Assembly: GCF_041381155.1 (NCBI RefSeq)
Contig: NC_091143.1
Location: forward strand, 39,199,996-39,263,995
Source of the DNA: Argopecten irradians
Lineage: Eukaryota > Mollusca > Bivalvia > Pectinida > Pectinidae
Length of the DNA stretch: 64,000 nt
Direction of reading: 5' to 3'
Position 1 is the stretch's first letter. Every line of letters starts with the position of its first letter. Both the position numbers and the translations under genes were made by a program. Shown one piece after another: positions 59,598 through 64,000 of this stretch. The notes below the pieces were generated by a model. It was not told where the DNA came from. It did no database searches and saw nothing but the letters and a program-made list of their open reading frames with translations.

Positions 59598-60860
59598 GAG
59601 AGTTAGTGGTCTAAATGTCAGACATAGTAACCACTTGGCCACTACGATCAAGAGGTAGAGAATTAGTGTTCAAAATATCAGATATAGTAACAACTTGGCC
59701 ACCACGATCAAGAGGCAGAGCATTAGTGGTCAAATATCAGATATAGTAACGACTTAGCCACCACGATCGATCAAGAGGTGGAGAATTAGTGGTCAAAATA
59801 TCAGATATAGTAACAACTTGGCCACCACGATCAAGAGGCAGAGCATTAGTGGTCAAATATCAGATATAGTAACGACTTAGCCACCACGATCAAGAGGCAG
59901 AGCATTAGTGGTCAAATATCAGATATAGTAACGATTTAGCCACCACGATCAAGAGGTGGAGAATTAGTGGTCAAAATATCAGATATAGTAACGATTTAGC
60001 CACCACGATCAAGAGGTGGAGAATTAGTGGTCAAAATATCAGATATAGTAACGATTTAGCCACCACGATCAAGAGGTGGGAGAATTAGTGGTCAAAATAT
60101 CAGATATAGTAACGACTTAGCCACCACGATCAAGAGGTGGAGCATTAGTGGTCAAAATATCAGATATAGTAACGATTTAGCCACCACGATCAAGAGGTGG
60201 AGAATTAGTGGTCAAAATATCAGATATAGTAACGACTTAGCCACCACGATCAAGAGGTGGTGGGAATTAGTGTCAAAATATCAAGATATAGTAACGATTT
60301 AGCCACCACGATCAAGAGGTGGAGAATTAGTGGTCAAAATATCAGATATAGTAACAACTTGGCCACCACGATCAAGAGGCAGAGCATTAGTGGTCAAATA
60401 TCAGATATAGTAACGACTTAGCCACCACGATCAAGAGGTGGAGAATTAGTGGTCAAAATATCAGATATAGTAACGACTTGGCCACCACGATCAAGAGGCA
60501 GAGCATTAGTGGTCAAAATATCAGATATAGTAACGACTTAGCCACCACGATCAAGAGGTGGAGAATTAGTGGTCAAAATATCAGATATAGTAACGATTTA
60601 GCCACCACGATCAAGAGGTGGAGAATTAGTGGTCAAAATATCAGATATAGTAACGATTTAGCCACCACGATCAAGAGGTGGAGAATTAGTGGTCAAAATA
60701 TCAGATATAGTAACGATTTAGCCACCACGATCAAGAGGTGGAGAATTAGTGGTCAAAATATCAGATATAGTAACGATTTAGCCACCACGATCAAGAGGCA
60801 GAGCATTAGTGGTCAAATATCAGATATAGTAACGACTTAGCCACCACGATCAAGAGGTTG
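59598..60860 (+). repeat. 60-bp satellite, about 21 units
   Basis: Unit contains GCCACCACGATCAAGAGG, ATTAGTGGTCAAAATATC and AGATATAGTAACGA. Two variants occur: GGTGGAGAATTAG with CAAAATATC (60 bp) and GGCAGAGCATTAG, usually with CAAATATC (59 bp). They partly alternate, mainly before 59,930 and again at 60,360-60,560. The first unit (59,598-59,655) is the most diverged. The 120-codon frame at 60,478-60,840 is a by-product of the 60-bp period. Confidence 0.95.
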
Positions 60861-60884
60861 ATATTTCATGCAAAGTGGCACGCA

Positions 60885-60930
60885 ATGCATATATATATAT
60901 ATATATTAAATCATATTTCATATATATATA
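60885..60930. repeat. AT dinucleotide tract
   Basis: Two short (AT)n runs next to the end of the 60-bp satellite. Confidence 0.8.
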
Positions 60931-61104
60931 CTGGCTTTTGAAATACATGTTGAATAGTGTATTTTAGTTTTTCCTGATATTCTACCAAGGCCAGGTGTAG
61001 CTATTACATAGATATTCTGGTATTACATTTTAATTATCTCAATAGCTACTTTCCCGGGGATATAATCTCGGCCTGCACTTTAACATTTTATCATCGAACG
61101 AATT

Positions 61105-61110
61105 TTTAAT
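61105..61110 (-). terminator. Possible polyadenylation signal ATTAAA
   Basis: ATTAAA on the minus strand about 33 bp beyond the stop of the minus-strand amine oxidase. A common variant signal, but AT-rich context makes chance likely. Confidence 0.35.
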
Positions 61111-61143
61111 ATCTGCAATTAGATTGCTTGAAATCACGTTTTT

Positions 61144-61464
61144 TTATATAGCTGTTGAACCACTTCCGTCTTCGACCACTAGCCCTGGAGTATTCTTTAA
61201 CATTTCAAAGTAAGGGTTCTTTTTCGCTACACATTGCTTCTCCTCCTCGGGTCCGTACTTTATAATCCGGATTCCGTCTTGTGGTTTAGATTTATCCTTA
61301 AGTTCGATACGGACCGAACTTTTGGAGGAAATGGCGGGGTCTTCAGTGAAGTAATTGTAAGGAAGGAGGAAAAAATTCAGGTCCATCCCCGCGGAGTGGG
61401 TCACAGGAAGGTCCTCAGTATGTGGGATATGATGTACACCCATCGTTACCCAGGCAACCAAATC
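61144..61464 (-). CDS. Amine oxidase (minus), terminal exon
   Basis: Acceptor CTGTATTACAG|GATTTGG. Encodes DLVAWVTMGVHHIPHTEDLP, FFLLPYNYFTEDPAIS and a C-terminal tail ending VVEDGSGSTAI, 106 residues. Confidence 0.92.
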   Translation of the reverse strand, partial: DLVAWVTMGVHHIPHTEDLPVTHSAGMDLNFFLLPYNYFTEDPAISSKSSVRIELKDKSKPQDGIRIIKYGPEEEKQCVAKKNPYFEMLKNTPGLVVEDGSGSTAI

Positions 61465-64000
61465 CTGTAATACAGAAAATGTTGTTACTCAAGATCAACT
61501 GAAACTGGTATAAAGAACTTATTTTTGGTATACAGATACGGAAATATTAACGGGAGAACTCTTGATATAAAAGCTATATAACTAATCGCTCAGTCCGTCA
61601 ATGGAATGGTATGTTTGTATGGTATTCTTTAACACAGATATTGACTTTTTTTATGGACCGACAGAAAAAAAATTAAAACAATTCTACTTTGTCTGTAAAT
61701 TATCGTTAAAGGGACAATTCAGTCTAAGAGTACATTAAAACTTGCATATATTTCGGAAACAAACCAGTTCTAATGGAAATTAGATTAGTTTTTTTAATTG
61801 TGATATGTCAGAAAAACCCACTGTAGTCAAATGTATGTGAAATGTTCAATCGCCATAACGCATAGCCTTGTATATCGAACCCTGACTCTTGCCTGTGAAG
61901 TAAAATATTGTTTTGTCTAGAACTTCTCAAATCGCTCTTACAGTTGTGTTAACATTATTAGAAGTTCTCGTCTAAAATAATTTCATCAACTCCTCAGTGT
62001 TTATGTATTGCATTTGTTTAACGTGCGTGACTTTGACTCGGGTAAAGGTACAGCGTACATGTTGTACCTGCTTAATCGTATTGATCAACGATTTGGAATT
62101 TCAATGGTATTAATCAAAATACTTAACAATGTTGTGGAATTTGTCACTATTTCTTGTCATATGTTTCATAAGGAATGAAGAACAATACAATTATGTCATA
62201 TTTTGCTTCGTGGTTATGTAATGAATTAGCCTCACTGAATTGTCCCTTTAATATCTAGACACAGATATTTTTAATTACAGACGACGCACGGGGCCAGTTA
62301 CACCTTCGAATTCAATACCCAAAGCATTAATTTACATAAGTCAATTGGTTCAGATAAGTCGGCAAATTGGAGGCACACGTAACTATTGAATTTTTAACGT
62401 AACAAAACTAGCACAAGGTAGACAACCGTTAGTTTTGCTTCAATAAATATTATGCTATCGCTGATTATAATGATATAAAATATTACTAAGCATACCTCGT
62501 CTTGGATGGATTCATCGTCATCTATGAAGCTCTGAAACTGTACCACGGGGTCCGAGGAGTCCGAGTAGGCATACCCGGAACTACTCCTTCTTTCCGATTC
62601 TTTGTACTTTGTTACTGCAACTTGGTATCTGGACCAACTTGCTGCCGGCTCATTCCCTTCACCTTGACTGAAGAGTTGTTTTACCATTCCTTTGTTCACA
62701 AGACGGTATGCTTTTGGATTTCCGAACGCGTTTTTCTCCTGTTCGTTGTAGAAGAGGAGATACTTCGGTGTCTCGAAGTTGAATTTGTAAGCTCCGTCCC
62801 GTTCAGTGGCCTTGACCTCTCGAGTGAATTTTGTCATGTGATACCTAGCGTTTTGTTTAGCGGAATAATCATTTGGTGTAGTAGTAGAGGTAATGTCCCA
62901 TGTTGCAAATCTGTTGGACGTCCCTTTGATGTCCATGTCAACCTTGAAGTTAAACAGATGAGTGTGCAGGTTTCCGTGTAATTCATCATGGATCCGTGCC
63001 CCGTAGGGATCTTCTTCTGGTGTATGGAAATTAGGAAATATATACCCTGTTGACATAGAACGAACCTCAATAACTCCGTTCTGGTAGAAGAAGAAATCGA
63101 TAACGTAATCATAATTCACAACAGAAAAAACTGTCCTGAGTGTAAGCACTGCGTTTGGCATCCCCTCGTAAAAGCCACCGTATCCTGCGGCATATGCCTG
63201 ATGTCGCCTCAGTGGGTAGCCAGTGTTTTGCTCAAACAAACAGAATGAGTTCTTGAATGTTACAGGTTCTTTCGATGACTCAAGGACAAAGGATGTATCC
63301 ATGAAAGTCGCATGGAGTGGACAGTCTACACCGGGAACCAATCCTTTATCTTGAATACCTAAAAGAGTGCAACTGTCGAAATAGTCCGGAAACTTTGCGC
63401 CCGGTTTCAAACCTGAGTAAAGAACTACAATTTCTTGCAGACTGATTTCGTAAACGATTCTCTCATTCCGGAATTGGACATCGTAGACCTGTGGTCCAGA
63501 GACTGGAGACATTCTGTAGTAGAATTTCCATCCCAGATACTCCACACGATTGTGATGCACAGAGTACCTCTTGCCATCAGGTTCAAACTGCAGCGGTTCT
63601 CTCTTGAATCCCTCTTGAAATGCTGGGCCACGTCTTGTAAGTTTTGAAAATGTGTTGTCATTTTCTTCTGGGAAAACAACTTTCATCTTTCTTACTGACC
63701 CATCAGCATAACCTGCTGCCAGTTCTTCAAATGTGCTAAATGTTTGTCCATTGTACCACACAGATTCCACAACAGTACTTTGTGTGTCGTGATTAAAGTC
63801 AACTAATACAGAAAAGTCAAGGGGATGGAGATCGAAAAATTCGATCAGACGATACATTGTGAACCAGGTTTTTCTTCCGTCTGGCACGCCGGAAACTGCA
63901 GGCGAAAATGGAGCTGGGAACTGCATTGTCAAACATTTTTTCCCGCAGTCCCTGAATTTACCACCAAAACTCTCCCAAACAAGATCATAGAGAGTTGTGT
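61144..64000 (-). CDS. Copper amine oxidase (AOC family), 5' partial
   Basis: Exons 64000-62496 (continues past the window edge) and 61464-61144 join in phase 0 for 607 visible residues. Catalyses oxidative deamination of primary amines to aldehyde, H2O2 and ammonia using copper and TPQ. All catalytic residues I can place are intact: N-Y-D motif VVNYDYVIDF with the TPQ Tyr codon at 63,111-63,113, catalytic-base Asp in DYFDSCTLLG (63,375-63,377), copper HTH at 62,958-62,966, and distal copper His in VHHIPHTEDLP (61,429-61,431). The conserved ISLQEIVVLYSG and FCLFEQNTGYPLRRHQ are present. The N-terminal anchor or signal lies outside the window. It is the paralogue of the plus-strand gene at 50.9-56.2 kb, arranged tail to tail. 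Confidence 0.94.
61465..62495. other. Intron of the minus-strand amine oxidase
   Basis: About 1.03 kb, no element recognised apart from the pair AAAGGGACAATTCAGTCTAA (61,709) and the inverse-like TCACTGAATTGTCCCTTTAA (62,232), which look like the two ends of a ~540-bp eroded MITE. Confidence 0.5.
62496..64000 (-). CDS. Amine oxidase (minus), main exon, partial
   Basis: Donor GACGAG|GTATGC. The frame stays open to the window edge, where it reads LVWESFGGKFRDCGKKCLTM. This aligns with LLESYDARFFNCDRKCLVM of the plus-strand paralogue, so the true start lies outside the window. Confidence 0.93.

Noticed and set aside
60478-60840. 120-codon ORF with repeated TIKRWRISGQNIRYSNDLA
   Set aside because: Reading of the 60-bp satellite in one open frame; not a gene.

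Overview
This window is animal nuclear DNA, most likely from a bivalve mollusc. The genes have introns with GT/AG junctions, the background is AT-rich, and there are tRNA-derived SINEs, a Pearl-like element (tandem core repeats plus an ACGG microsatellite) and many short inverted-repeat elements. The species cannot be named from the sequence. There are no bacterial-style operons.

Layout. 1-12.9 kb holds no convincing gene and is packed with short transposable elements: a Pearl-like element at 3.07-4.8 kb, three hAT-type MITEs with 8-bp target duplications at 9.25, 10.17 and 11.71 kb, and a SINE at 11.1 kb. 13.16-34.49 kb carries a five-exon plus-strand gene that I assembled by splice phase. 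It encodes a 469-residue SAXO/FAM154-type stabiliser of axonemal microtubules. Its 5.8-kb intron 2 contains a separate, uninterrupted 381-codon plus-strand ORF (24,482-25,627). That ORF encodes a disordered, unrecognised protein with a candidate dynein light chain (LC8) binding motif. 36.7-43.3 kb is a very large satellite of a roughly 30-bp unit. 43.3-50.9 kb is mostly featureless apart from small hairpins, one split tRNA-like element and an isolated X-box-like palindrome.

50.9-56.2 kb (plus) and 61.1-64.0 kb (minus, 5' end outside the window) are two copper amine oxidase genes, tail to tail, sharing one intron position. The minus-strand copy keeps every catalytic residue I could locate. The plus-strand copy has an intact reading frame and a membrane anchor, but has lost the tyrosine that becomes the TPQ cofactor (Gln498), the catalytic-base aspartate (Tyr410) and one of three copper histidines (Ser547). 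It looks like a retained pseudoenzyme beside a working enzyme. A 60-bp satellite (59.6-60.86 kb) lies between the two 3' ends.

The strongest observations are the amine oxidase pseudoenzyme/enzyme pair, the nested ORF in the SAXO intron, the 30-bp satellite and its possible link to a foldback element at 18.2 kb, and several MITE families whose termini and target duplications can be read directly.
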